Shown here: positions 1-8,114 of the stretch, one piece after another | Numbering within the stretch: position 1 is the first letter of the stretch | Layout of the letters: every line of letters starts with the position of its first letter | Made by a program: the position numbers and the translations under genes | The notes under the pieces: model-generated | Told to the model about the DNA's origin: nothing | Seen by the model: only the letters and a program-made list of their open reading frames with translations | Database searches by the model: none | NCBI GenBank assembly: GCA_045542335.1 | Contig: JAZQKV010000017.1 | Location: 1 to 64,000, forward strand | Direction: 5' to 3' | Source: CAKSUT01 sp045542335 | Lineage (GTDB): Bacteria > Bacillota > Clostridia > Oscillospirales > CAG-382 | Length of the DNA stretch: 64,000 bases

Positions 1-708
1 GTCGTTGTATGAGTCGCTGCCGATGAGTGTTGCAGTATAATTTCTACCGTCGTAAAGGTGAACCGTGATGCTCGTTGCGTTTTCAATAACGTGATGATTT
101 GTTACTATCATACCGTTGTTGTCGAGAATGATACCCGTTCCCGTGCTGTTATCACAGAGAACCACCACGGTAGAATGCTTGAATGCTTCAAGATCGGCGC
201 TTGAGGCGTCGAGAGGGTCTTCGATCGTCGTACCGTTGTCCGATACGTTTATCTGGGTATTGTAATCTACCGACGGACCGTACATATCAAAGGTTCCGTT
301 GAAAATTCCGATAATTATAGCGACGGTAAGCGCGACTATGGCGAGAGTAATAATTCCACCAATAGACAAGCCGAATATCAGCCCCACTCTTTTGCGCTTG
401 GTTTTTTTATCCTTTTCGGGAGTCAGGGTGGTGTAATTCCACTCGAAAGCATGCTTAGCTTCGTCGGATTCCTCCGAAGGCTTGGTCTCGGCTTCCTTGG
501 GCGGATCTTCTTCCATGTTTGCGGATTCTGTATTTGTTTCCTCATTCGTTAGCTCGTTGTCGAGAGCGCCAACATTTGTATTATTTTCATCTGTGGGAGC
601 GGATTCCGCTTCAAATTCATTTTCTGTTTTTTCTTCAATGTCCCTGTCGTTATCTTTTTCAATATTGGGATCGTTTTCTTCCGGAATGTTATTTGTGTTT
701 TCCTGCAT
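1..708 (-). CDS. HtrA/DegP-like membrane-anchored serine protease, N-terminal part (runs off window start)
   Basis: Trypsin-like surface protease of the HtrA family, expected to degrade or refold damaged exported proteins. Only the first 236 residues are in the window. They comprise an acidic, Glu/Asn-rich cytoplasmic tail (about 1-105), a basic KKTKRKR stretch, one hydrophobic membrane segment (about 108-130), then the start of the protease fold. The catalytic histidine is visible in VTNHHVI, about 35 residues before the cut, preceded by GTGIILDNNG, which is typical of HtrA. The Asp, Ser and any PDZ domain lie outside. The start ATG at 708 follows GGAGG at good spacing. It lies 73 nt downstream of a response regulator on the same strand, so the pair probably forms an envelope-stress unit; that link is inference. 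Confidence 0.85.
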   Translation of the reverse strand, partial: MQENTNNIPEENDPNIEKDNDRDIEEKTENEFEAESAPTDENNTNVGALDNELTNEETNTESANMEEDPPKEAETKPSEESDEAKHAFEWNYTTLTPEKDKKTKRKRVGLIFGLSIGGIITLAIVALTVAIIIGIFNGTFDMYGPSVDYNTQINVSDNGTTIEDPLDASSADLEAFKHSTVVVLCDNSTGTGIILDNNGMIVTNHHVIENATSITVHLYDGRNYTATLIGSDSYND

Positions 709-732
709 AGTACCTCCGCTGAATTTGATTGC

Positions 733-764
733 TCACGCCAACCCTTGATTTTGGGTTGGCGTGA
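733..764 (-). terminator. 12-bp hairpin between response regulator and HtrA gene
   Basis: Perfect inverted repeat 733-744 / 753-764 (arm TCACGCCAACCC) with an 8-nt loop, in the gap between the two minus-strand genes. No U-run follows on either strand, so it may be an attenuator, a processing site or a weak terminator rather than a classical terminator. Confidence 0.45.
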
Positions 765-781
765 CTTTGTTATGTATTAAA

Positions 782-1468
782 TTAGCCTAAAAATTCAAAT
801 TTGTATCCAACGCCCCAAACAGTCTTTATTACCCATTTGTCAGACGCACCCTCAAGCTTTTCGCGCAAACGCTTGATATGAACGTCAACCGTACGGGAGT
901 CACCGAGGTAGTCGAAGCCCCAAACCTTGTCGAGAAGCTGGTCTCTTGTGAATACACGGTTGTAGTTAGAGGTGAGGAAATAAAGAAGCTCGAGCTCCTT
1001 GGGGGGAATATCAACAACTTTGCCTGCAAGCTTGAGTTCATACTTCTGAAGGCTGATTTCGAGGTTATCAAAACGGATAACTTCGCTGTCGTCGTTGTCA
1101 TGTCCGCTGTAACGGCGAAGAACTGCCTTAACACGAGCGTTTACTTCTTTCATGTCGAAAGGCTTAACGATGTAGTCATCGGCACCGAGCTCAAGACCAA
1201 GTACCTTATCGAATACTTCGCCCTTTGCGGTTACGATGATAATAGGCTTTGAGGAAATCTCACGGATTTCACGGCAAACCTGCCAACCGTCCTTGCGGGG
1301 CATCATGATGTCCAGAAGAACAAGGTCAGGCTCGTAAATCTTAAAGGAAGAAACCGCCTTTGCGCCGTCGCCTGCCGTTATGATTTCATAGCCTTCGTTT
1401 TCAAGATAAAGCTTAAGAAGATCGCAGATGTTGCTGTCGTCATCCGCAACGAGAATTTTGTATCCCAT
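782..1468 (-). CDS. OmpR/PhoB-family response regulator
   Basis: Two-component transcription factor of 228 aa. The N-terminal receiver domain (about 4-116) has acidic residues D9-D11, phospho-acceptor Asp53 in LLDIMMP, switch Thr80 and Lys102 in VKPF. The C-terminal OmpR-type winged helix (about 130-226) ends in the usual TVWGVGYKF strand. The start at 1468 (MGYKILV) is chosen because AGGAGG lies just upstream; the reading frame stays open a further 45 codons upstream but without family similarity. Its overall look is ResD/WalR/PhoP-like. No histidine kinase is found next to it: the downstream neighbour is an HtrA protease and the upstream gene is divergent. It is therefore an orphan regulator within this window. 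Confidence 0.93.
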   Translation of the reverse strand: MGYKILVADDDSNICDLLKLYLENEGYEIITAGDGAKAVSSFKIYEPDLVLLDIMMPRKDGWQVCREIREISSKPIIIVTAKGEVFDKVLGLELGADDYIVKPFDMKEVNARVKAVLRRYSGHDNDDSEVIRFDNLEISLQKYELKLAGKVVDIPPKELELLYFLTSNYNRVFTRDQLLDKVWGFDYLGDSRTVDVHIKRLREKLEGASDKWVIKTVWGVGYKFEFLG

Positions 1469-1477
1469 TATATTTGT

Positions 1478-1484
1478 CCTCCTT
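1478..1484 (-). promoter_or_regulatory. Ribosome binding site that sets the response-regulator start
   Basis: AGGAGG on the minus strand, 9 nt before the ATG at 1468. It supports the short start over the in-frame extension to 1603. Confidence 0.8.
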
Positions 1485-1864
1485 TTTATTATGCTTGGGT
1501 TTATAAATGATGAACAATTAAAACAAAATATTTTTTGTTCCGTGAAAAACGCACAGAAATTCGACGGAATTGTAAATGACCGTAACAATTTCCTGTTTTT
1601 CACTTTATATTTTAACTCATTTATAGGTTTTAATGGTTGCGATTGTTTGACATTTCTGTTAACTAACGGTAAATTTGAATAAATTTAATAATAAAAATAA
1701 AGATTTTGAACTTATTGTTGCGTCAAAGTTTAACAGTGTGCGGAAATTGTGTCCATATGCGTTTGCAATGCAGGCGAAAAACAACGCTGAAGCGTGCTTT
1801 TTAGCGTGGTTTGGGACTTTGCAAAAGTGTCCGTGTGATTTTGTGTCCGCTTTTGTGTCATGCC
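1485..1864. other. AT-rich intergenic stretch between divergent genes
   Basis: About 380 nt without a convincing gene. It must hold the promoter of the minus-strand response regulator, but no clear -35/-10 pair could be picked. Near 1750-1860 the motif TGTGTC occurs several times on the plus strand. No DnaA boxes or tRNA were seen. Confidence 0.5.
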
Positions 1865-1893
1865 TTGACAAATCAAGGAGGTTGTGATATAAT
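1865..1893 (+). promoter_or_regulatory. Consensus sigma-A promoter
   Basis: TTGACA (1865-1870), 17-nt spacer, TATAAT (1888-1893). A transcript would start near 1900 and give an AT-rich leader of roughly 195 nt before the gene at 2095. Confidence 0.85.
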
Positions 1894-2094
1894 ACAGAAT
1901 TAAGGAATGTTAATTGAAATAGTGTGAATAAATAGCTCAAAAATGTATCAAAACAGAAGTTTATGAAATTTTTATAAATTGATTTTTTGAAATTTTATAA
2001 CGTATGTTTTAATTTCGAATTTTATTAACTGTTTATTAGCTATTTTCAACAGGTAAGTTTTGCTTAATGGAAAACTTTTTGGGGGAGGTGACGG

Positions 2095-2940
2095 ATGTTG
2101 CATATAATTGCGGAGTGTTTTCGTGAGGCAGATGATTTTGAAAAAGAGCATTTTTCCTCAGCGGCGGCTTTTGTCGGCGAGGTTGAGGGTGGCAGACTTT
2201 TGTCCGGAGGCGCACGCAAAAGCGGTATTGAGGGGACAACAAATATTGGCTCTCTTGGTGAACGCACGCTTCATCTTGCACTTAAATACTATTTTGAACC
2301 CGACAAAACTTTTCATGAGATAAAGTGTGGAAGATACCATGCCGATATTTTTCGTGACGGCGAGATTATTGAGGTGCAGACGGGAAATTGCGCTCCGCTT
2401 GCAAAAAAGCTTTTGAAATTGACGGAACAAATTCCCGTAACTGTTGTGCACCCCATTGTTGCAGAAAAGCGCATTATATGGATTGATCCGGAAAGCGGCG
2501 AAATGACGGGGTTCAGGAAAAGCCCGAAAAGCGAAACAATATATGATGTTTTCCGAAGAATATATTCGTTGCGCAAGATTTTGGAGCGCAAAACGGTAAG
2601 CTTCGTTTTTCCTGTGGTTTCTTGCGAAGAATACAAGCTTAAAAGCGGCAGAACTCACATGGGAAAGCGCCATGGTGCGGTGCGCATGAATCGGGTACCG
2701 ACGGAGATTTTCGGAGAGTATCGCTTCAGAAACGGCGAAGAATTTGTCAAGCTTTTACCCTGTGAATTGATGGGAAAGGAATTTACTGTCAAGCAACTTG
2801 CGCAATGTCTGAAAATTGATGCAAGACGTGCTCATGCGTATGCCTCGGTGCTTTGTTTTTCGGGTGCGGTGCAGATTTGCGGTAAAAACGGAAATGCCAA
2901 CATATATTGTGTGGATAATCCGAATAACGATTGGCGTTGA
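2095..2940 (+). CDS. Unrecognised protein with PD-(D/E)XK nuclease-like motif and C-terminal helix-turn-helix-like region
   Basis: A 281-aa soluble protein I cannot assign to a named family. Residues 50-125 resemble a PD-(D/E)XK nuclease core: helix with Glu56 (GSLGERTLH), strand with Asp84 (HADIF), then Glu93-Val-Gln95 (EIIEVQT), i.e. E...D...ExQ. Residues about 230-275 (FTVKQLAQCLKI...AHAYASVL) look like a winged-helix or helix-turn-helix. There is no signal peptide or membrane segment. GGGGGAGGTG lies 4-10 nt before the ATG. It is followed 46 nt later by rsmG and probably shares its transcript. A nuclease role is inference from three residues and secondary-structure pattern only; a small DNA-binding protein is the alternative. 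Confidence 0.75.
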   Translation: MLHIIAECFREADDFEKEHFSSAAAFVGEVEGGRLLSGGARKSGIEGTTNIGSLGERTLHLALKYYFEPDKTFHEIKCGRYHADIFRDGEIIEVQTGNCAPLAKKLLKLTEQIPVTVVHPIVAEKRIIWIDPESGEMTGFRKSPKSETIYDVFRRIYSLRKILERKTVSFVFPVVSCEEYKLKSGRTHMGKRHGAVRMNRVPTEIFGEYRFRNGEEFVKLLPCELMGKEFTVKQLAQCLKIDARRAHAYASVLCFSGAVQICGKNGNANIYCVDNPNNDWR

Positions 2941-2986
2941 ATGACATATATAAATAAAATGAAGAAAAGACAAGGAGAAAATGATA

Positions 2987-3712
2987 ATGGCGGAGATACT
3001 TAAATCGTTTTGCGAAGATAACGGAATTGCCATAAGCGATGAACAGAATGAAAAATTTGAAAAGCTAACGGATTTATTGTTGGAGTTTAACTCGCACACA
3101 AACCTTACTGCTATAAAAGAGCCTGATGAGGTTGCGGTTAAACACTATGCGGATTCGGTTGCACCACTTGCCTTTAATATAATTCCGAAAGGAGCAAGGG
3201 TGTGCGACATTGGATGCGGCGCAGGTTTCCCCGGACTTCCGCTTTGCATAATGAGGGATGACATTTCGCTGACCTTTGTTGACAGTACGGCAAAGAAGCT
3301 GAGGTTTACAAAGAGTGCAATTGACGGTCTTGAACTTGGAGATCAGAGGACGGAATGTCTTGCTGTGAGAGCAGAGGAGCTTGTTGCTCAGACGGGACGT
3401 CGTGAGGGATATGACGTGGTTGTTTCAAGGGCTGTTGCTGCACTTCCTGTTCTTTGCGAATTGTGTATTCCTTTTGTAAAGCGTGGCGGAATATTCATTG
3501 CATACAAGGCAAGTGGCGCACCGGAAGAGCTCAAGGCGGCAAAAAAAGCTATTGCAACCCTGGGAGGCGTTGTGCATGATATTAAAAATATTGAGCTGCC
3601 TGAATGTAAGGGTGAACCCCAACCACGTACTCTTGTTATAATAAGGAAAGAAAAACAAACACCTGTGAAGTTTCCACGGAGCTATGCGAAAATCGTCAAA
3701 TCTCCGCTTTAA
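2987..3712 (+). CDS. rsmG: 16S rRNA (guanine527-N7)-methyltransferase RsmG
   Basis: SAM-dependent methylation of G527 in 16S rRNA (formerly GidB). The protein has 241 aa, normal for the family. The N-terminal segment LLEFNSHTNLTAI is a family hallmark, and the SAM-binding loop is DIGCGAGFPGLP. Further family motifs are FVDSTAKKLRF and VVSRAVAALPVL. Two ATGs lie close together (2981 and 2987). AAGGAG at 2972-2977 is only 3 nt from the first but 9 nt from the second, so 2987 (MAEILKSF) is preferred. It lies downstream of the 281-aa unknown, probably as a two-gene transcript. The usual mnmG/mnmE neighbours are absent. Confidence 0.95.
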   Translation: MAEILKSFCEDNGIAISDEQNEKFEKLTDLLLEFNSHTNLTAIKEPDEVAVKHYADSVAPLAFNIIPKGARVCDIGCGAGFPGLPLCIMRDDISLTFVDSTAKKLRFTKSAIDGLELGDQRTECLAVRAEELVAQTGRREGYDVVVSRAVAALPVLCELCIPFVKRGGIFIAYKASGAPEELKAAKKAIATLGGVVHDIKNIELPECKGEPQPRTLVIIRKEKQTPVKFPRSYAKIVKSPL

Positions 3713-3914
3713 GGTGGAGAAACAGCATATATTTCGGATTTGTTAATAATTTTCGCTGTTCGATTCACAAAAATAAATTATTTACAAAATGATGGAAAAT
3801 ATTGTTAAAAATGCATAAAAATCTGGCGTTTTGCGGTAGATACAACCGAAATTTTTGGTTGAAATGTCATATTATATGTTTTAAGTTACAAGTAGGTTAC
3901 ATTGAAAAAAACAC

Positions 3915-3943
3915 TTGCAAAAATTAAAAAGATATGTTATAAT
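3915..3943 (+). promoter_or_regulatory. Strong promoter for the SLH protein
   Basis: TTGCAA (3915-3920), 17-nt spacer, TATAAT (3938-3943). Start of transcription is expected near 3950, giving a leader of about 50 nt ending in an AGGAGG ribosome site at 3988-3993. Confidence 0.85.
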
Positions 3944-4002
3944 ACTGTATGTAGGCGAATAATCTTTTGCCATTACTTTATATTCTTAGGAGGAATGAAA
4001 CA

Positions 4003-7000
4003 ATGAGAAAATCATCAAAGTTCCTTGCGTTGGTTCTCTCTGTGCTTATGATGGTAAGCGTTTTCAGCTTCAGTGCTGATGCGGCATTCACCGATGTAAG
4101 CGCAAGCGATGAGGCTCTTTCCGAAGCGGTCAGCCTTCTTGCAAACCTCGGCATAACAACCGGAACTTCCGAAACAACTTTTGGAACAAATGAGGCTGTA
4201 ACACGTCAGCAGATGGCGACATTTATTTACAGACTTATGAAGAAGGGTAAAGCCGCAGACACAAATGCGGCTAACACAACTTCCTTTACGGATCTTGTTG
4301 ATCCCTTCTATAACTACACAATTTCCTGGGCGAGCGACCTTGGTATTATCAAGGGAACAAGCACAACCACATTCAATCCCACCGGTAAGATCAAGCTTCA
4401 GGATGCGTATGTAATGCTTGTTCGTGCTCTCGGATATGAAAAGGACGAAGAACTTGTTTATCCTTTCGGATACATTGAAAAGGCTGAAAAGATTGGTCTT
4501 GATGACAACATTCCTGCAAAGGTAACATATGACACAACTCTTACAAGAGGAAATGTTGCAATTCTTCTTCACAATGCTTTCTATGCAGACATGGCTACAT
4601 ATGAAATCGGCTATGAGCCCACAGGCTATGATGTGTATGGCAGCGATGGCAAGAACTATCCCAACGGCGAGAATATGCCCGAAGATGTTGAAATCGTTGC
4701 TGCGGATATTGCAGGTCAGCGTGAATACAAGAAGTATGACACTGTTGCTGAAAAAATTTATGAAGTAACAAAGACAGTTCAGAGAATTGTTGCAACTCCT
4801 AACTACAAGCTCGATGAAGATGAATATGGTATTGAAAGAGAGCTTACAAGAGAAACCGGCGAAGGCTTTGTTCAATTCGACGTTGTAAAAACAAACAAGG
4901 ATCACAAGGACGACCAGCCTCTCGGAATGGTTGCATTTGAAAAGCTTGGTCTTGAGGGCGATCCCGATGATTACTTCCTTGCTGACTGTGTTGTTTATGT
5001 AAAGGATGATGAAGTTCTTGCGGCTGAATCACTTCTTACAAAGAAGGAAGGCATTCAGTATGGTCAGATTAAGTTTGAAAGATCTACCGGCAGCGGCATG
5101 AAGAACTTCTATCCCTCAAATAAAGATGACACAATAGTAAAGGACGGAAGACAGACAGATGCACGTTACAGAGTGTTTACCGGTAAGGTAACAATCGACG
5201 GCACAACAGGTTATTTCTTTGACGCTCCCTGGTCTTATGCAAAAACATCCAACTTTGCAGACAAGGACAGCATGAATATCCGTCTCCTTTACCTCGGAGC
5301 AGATGAAGATGCAGACCCTGAGGATGATGAAGACTATGTTCCCGCATTCAACTTTGAGGCTGACAAGGATTCTTTCGGCAGAGGCGACAGCGATTTCTAT
5401 GCGACATCTGGCTTTGAAAGAATGAATCCTGCAAAGGATGGCGACACACAGGCATTTGGACTCTATTCAACATGGGGTATTTATACAGTATTTGGCCGTG
5501 AAAATATCCGCTTTGAGTTTGATGTTTGGGACAGCGACAGTGACGGAAGAATTGATTACGCTTGGTACAAGCCTTATGCAGTTGGATTCCTTAACACAGA
5601 AGAAGATACATATACAGTTGATATGCACCATGCTGATGATGAGTATGCAAGTTGCTCCTCTGTTCTTAATGAGGACGGTGAGCCTACAATTTACACATAT
5701 GGCGCAGTTATTGAGGGCGCAAAGCCTGTTGATGGCAGATTTGCTGCTGCATATGTCAACGGTCCTGCAAATTATATCAAGATAGCGCAGCTTGCTGATG
5801 AGGATGCATTGCAGGAACACACAGTTACAAAGCTCTATTCAGACCCAAATCCTATTCAGCTTAATGGTGGTTCAAAGCTTTGGCGTTGGGGTAGCAGCAT
5901 GAAGTTTATGGGATGGATGAAAGATACCGGTTCTCAGTTTGGTTTGAGCTATTATAAGCTTTCCGGTTCTTGGAAATTCGGTAGCGAAACCAATTACTCG
6001 TCCCTTGCACTTGGCGATGTCGTTGAGGCAATTATGTTTGATGGAAGCCTTGCATATATTTCCGGCGCATCCAGAGCACTTACTGCTCGCACCGATTATG
6101 TATTTATGGTTCCCAACAAGGGTGATTTCACAACTTACACTGATGAGATTGCACCTACCGTTATAGACGGTATTATGAGCGAAACATTCCATTGGCTCCA
6201 GATTTATGAAGACGGCGAAATCAGAGACGTTTATGTTGATCCTGTAACAAAGGCTGTTATTGGAGAAACAACAATTGACGGCGATGAGGTTACATGGGTT
6301 AAGACTCCTGCAACTCCCAAGGCACGCTCCACAAGTGGCAATGCAGTTGTATATGACTATTCCGATTATATAGGAAAGCTTCTTATTCCTGTTACGGATG
6401 CAGAGGGTCTTTACAAGTTTGAAGTTGCCCCTGTTGAACTCTTTGACAATATTGATGTTCTTTCCGATGATGAGCCCAATGCATTCTATGCATATGACGG
6501 ATATGATGACGGCGTTGAAACAGCAGCATTCGTTAAGAGCTCCGGCACAAACTATAAGTTTGTTAAGAAGGGCACATATGATGTTAAGGATTCAATTGCT
6601 CCTTCTCAGCTTGTAAATATTACCGAAGCAACAAGAATCGTTATCAGAGGCGTTGATGATGACGATGAGTATGTATACACAGAATACAGCCTCGACGATC
6701 TTCCCGATTTCGGCAATACCGATATGCTTAAGAATATCATTTATGTTGTTAAGAACAACCCCAACTCCTCAAGAGTTGAAGACCTTGTCTTCATGTATGC
6801 AGAGCTTGTTGACGAGGCAGAGGGAAGCTTCTCCAAGGTGCTCGACCTCAGAGTTGTCAAGGAAACCTATTCTAACCGTGATGAAGAGGGAGAAACTGTT
6901 GTTTACTACGACGTTCTCGATCCCTTCACAGGTGAAGAAGAATTCGGTTATGAATCCTATAACAACGATGTAGACGAGGTTGCGGAAGTTGGTGCTATCA

Positions 7001-7416
7001 CACTTCTCTCCGGCGGCAAGATTGCTGACCACATTGATGCAGGTTCTCTCAGCGAAGAGGGCGATATGTGCACATCTGATGTTAAGGTTGCTGACGTTAA
7101 GGCAGGAGATGTACGCTTTGGCTATGCAGTTCTTGACGAGTATGATACAGACTCCGGACTTATCTATCTTGAAGGCTCCGATATGGAATACCTCCTTACA
7201 GATAAGACAATTGTGACATACGTTGACCTCACAAAGGACGAACCTACAATTTCTCTCCTCGAAGGCACTTCTGCTCTCGAATCCAAGAGCGACAAGTACA
7301 GAAACGGCGCAGATGAAGAAATCAGAGTATTTATCTCCTCCGAAGAAGTTAAGAAGGAAGATTACGAGAAGGTTGTTGTTATCGTCATTGTTAAGAACGA
7401 AAAGGTTCCTAACTAA
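4003..7416 (+). CDS. Large secreted SLH-domain surface protein (S-layer candidate)
   Basis: A 1137-aa exported protein. It has an N-terminal signal peptide (MRKSSKF, hydrophobic core, cleavage near FSADA/AF). Three S-layer-homology repeats follow in about the first 200 residues (FTDV...LANLGIT..., SFTDL...LGIIKGTSTTTFNP, and a weaker third ending TTLTRGNVAILLHNAF). SLH domains bind pyruvylated secondary cell-wall polymer. The remaining 900 or so residues are acidic (Asp/Glu/Tyr-rich), with no enzyme motif that I recognise. Start 4003 is set by AGGAGG 9 nt upstream. Strong promoter, ideal ribosome site and strong terminator make it a monocistronic, highly expressed gene, fitting a main S-layer or surface scaffold protein; that role is inferred. 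Confidence 0.92.
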   Translation: MRKSSKFLALVLSVLMMVSVFSFSADAAFTDVSASDEALSEAVSLLANLGITTGTSETTFGTNEAVTRQQMATFIYRLMKKGKAADTNAANTTSFTDLVDPFYNYTISWASDLGIIKGTSTTTFNPTGKIKLQDAYVMLVRALGYEKDEELVYPFGYIEKAEKIGLDDNIPAKVTYDTTLTRGNVAILLHNAFYADMATYEIGYEPTGYDVYGSDGKNYPNGENMPEDVEIVAADIAGQREYKKYDTVAEKIYEVTKTVQRIVATPNYKLDEDEYGIERELTRETGEGFVQFDVVKTNKDHKDDQPLGMVAFEKLGLEGDPDDYFLADCVVYVKDDEVLAAESLLTKKEGIQYGQIKFERSTGSGMKNFYPSNKDDTIVKDGRQTDARYRVFTGKVTIDGTTGYFFDAPWSYAKTSNFADKDSMNIRLLYLGADEDADPEDDEDYVPAFNFEADKDSFGRGDSDFYATSGFERMNPAKDGDTQAFGLYSTWGIYTVFGRENIRFEFDVWDSDSDGRIDYAWYKPYAVGFLNTEEDTYTVDMHHADDEYASCSSVLNEDGEPTIYTYGAVIEGAKPVDGRFAAAYVNGPANYIKIAQLADEDALQEHTVTKLYSDPNPIQLNGGSKLWRWGSSMKFMGWMKDTGSQFGLSYYKLSGSWKFGSETNYSSLALGDVVEAIMFDGSLAYISGASRALTARTDYVFMVPNKGDFTTYTDEIAPTVIDGIMSETFHWLQIYEDGEIRDVYVDPVTKAVIGETTIDGDEVTWVKTPATPKARSTSGNAVVYDYSDYIGKLLIPVTDAEGLYKFEVAPVELFDNIDVLSDDEPNAFYAYDGYDDGVETAAFVKSSGTNYKFVKKGTYDVKDSIAPSQLVNITEATRIVIRGVDDDDEYVYTEYSLDDLPDFGNTDMLKNIIYVVKNNPNSSRVEDLVFMYAELVDEAEGSFSKVLDLRVVKETYSNRDEEGETVVYYDVLDPFTGEEEFGYESYNNDVDEVAEVGAITLLSGGKIADHIDAGSLSEEGDMCTSDVKVADVKAGDVRFGYAVLDEYDTDSGLIYLEGSDMEYLLTDKTIVTYVDLTKDEPTISLLEGTSALESKSDKYRNGADEEIRVFISSEEVKKEDYEKVVVIVIVKNEKVPN

Positions 7417-7434
7417 ATAATAAGCCTTAAAGAT

Positions 7435-7469
7435 AGTCCCGTGTACAAATGTACACGGGACTTTTTTTT
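7435..7469 (+). terminator. Rho-independent terminator of the SLH gene
   Basis: Perfect 12-bp stem 7435-7446 / 7451-7462 (AGTCCCGTGTAC) with a 4-nt loop, followed by a run of T residues. Confidence 0.95.
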
Positions 7470-7506
7470 GCCCTGATTATTTTCATTTTTTTATCACTTA
7501 AATCCG

Positions 7507-7535
7507 TTTTCATGTTCATAAAATAGGAGTATAAT
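7507..7535 (+). promoter_or_regulatory. Promoter of the marR-ABC operon
   Basis: TTTTCA (7507-7512), 17-nt spacer, TATAAT (7530-7535). The -10 box is followed 12 nt later by a palindrome that covers the expected start region. Confidence 0.7.
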
Positions 7536-7547
7536 ACCAAATATAGT

Positions 7548-7561
7548 TAGTTTATAAACTA
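7548..7561. promoter_or_regulatory. Palindromic operator, probably for the adjacent MarR protein
   Basis: Perfect 14-bp palindrome TAGTTTATAAACTA just downstream of the -10 box and 32 nt before the marR start. The size and placement fit autorepression by a MarR dimer, which binds short AT-rich palindromes. The assignment is inferred from position. Confidence 0.75.
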
Positions 7562-7592
7562 TTTATTTTAATGCATGAAAGGATAGACATAA

Positions 7593-8084
7593 ATGAATCA
7601 AGAATCGGCAAAAAAGCATATTCATCTTAATCCTGACCCCGAAAATATGTCCGTGCATATGCTTATCTCAGATATCAGCCGGATTACACGCTGTTATGCA
7701 AAGGCGGAAAGTGACGGTCTTAATCTCACCCAAAGCTGCAGAAATATTCTGTTTTTCCTTTGCCACGAGGAGGGGCTGACACAGCTTGACCTCTCAAAGC
7801 TTACTCATCTTAAGCCTCCGACAATCAGCGTGACATTGCGAAAAATGGAGCAAGAGGGTTATGTCATACGCAAGGAAGATAAAGACGACCACCGCCAGAC
7901 AAGGGTGTTTGTTACCGAAAAGGGCAGAGCCTTTGACGACAGAATTAAAAGCGTTTATGAGCTTCACAACAAGAGCATAGTTGAAGCTCTCACTCCGCAG
8001 GAAGAAAAAACTCTTAAAGAGCTTCTTATTAAGGCGAGAAACGCTGTTCTTGAAAACAGCAATGAAAAATCGGTTAAAGACTGA
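7593..8084 (+). CDS. MarR-family transcriptional regulator
   Basis: A 163-aa winged-helix repressor. The DNA-binding core is about residues 55-110: EEGLTQLDLSKLTHLKPPTISVTLRKMEQEGYVIRKE in outline, with the wing DDHRQTRVFVTEKG. Flanking helices should form the dimer interface. It heads an operon with two ABC exporter half-transporters (gap to the next gene about 30 nt). This is the standard arrangement in which a MarR protein senses a toxic compound and releases the efflux pump promoter. A perfect palindrome in the promoter is its likely own operator. The start ATG follows AAAGGA at about 10 nt. Confidence 0.95.
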   Translation: MNQESAKKHIHLNPDPENMSVHMLISDISRITRCYAKAESDGLNLTQSCRNILFFLCHEEGLTQLDLSKLTHLKPPTISVTLRKMEQEGYVIRKEDKDDHRQTRVFVTEKGRAFDDRIKSVYELHNKSIVEALTPQEEKTLKELLIKARNAVLENSNEKSVKD

Positions 8085-8114
8085 TTTGTGTTTGAGAAAG
8101 GTTGGACAGGAAAA

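Noticed and set aside
1485..2094. Possible replication origin near rsmG
   Set aside because: No DnaA boxes, and no dnaA, dnaN, parA or rpmH neighbours.
4015..4905. 296-codon minus-strand frame under the SLH protein
   Set aside because: No start signal and composition typical of antisense frames produced by codon bias of the real gene.
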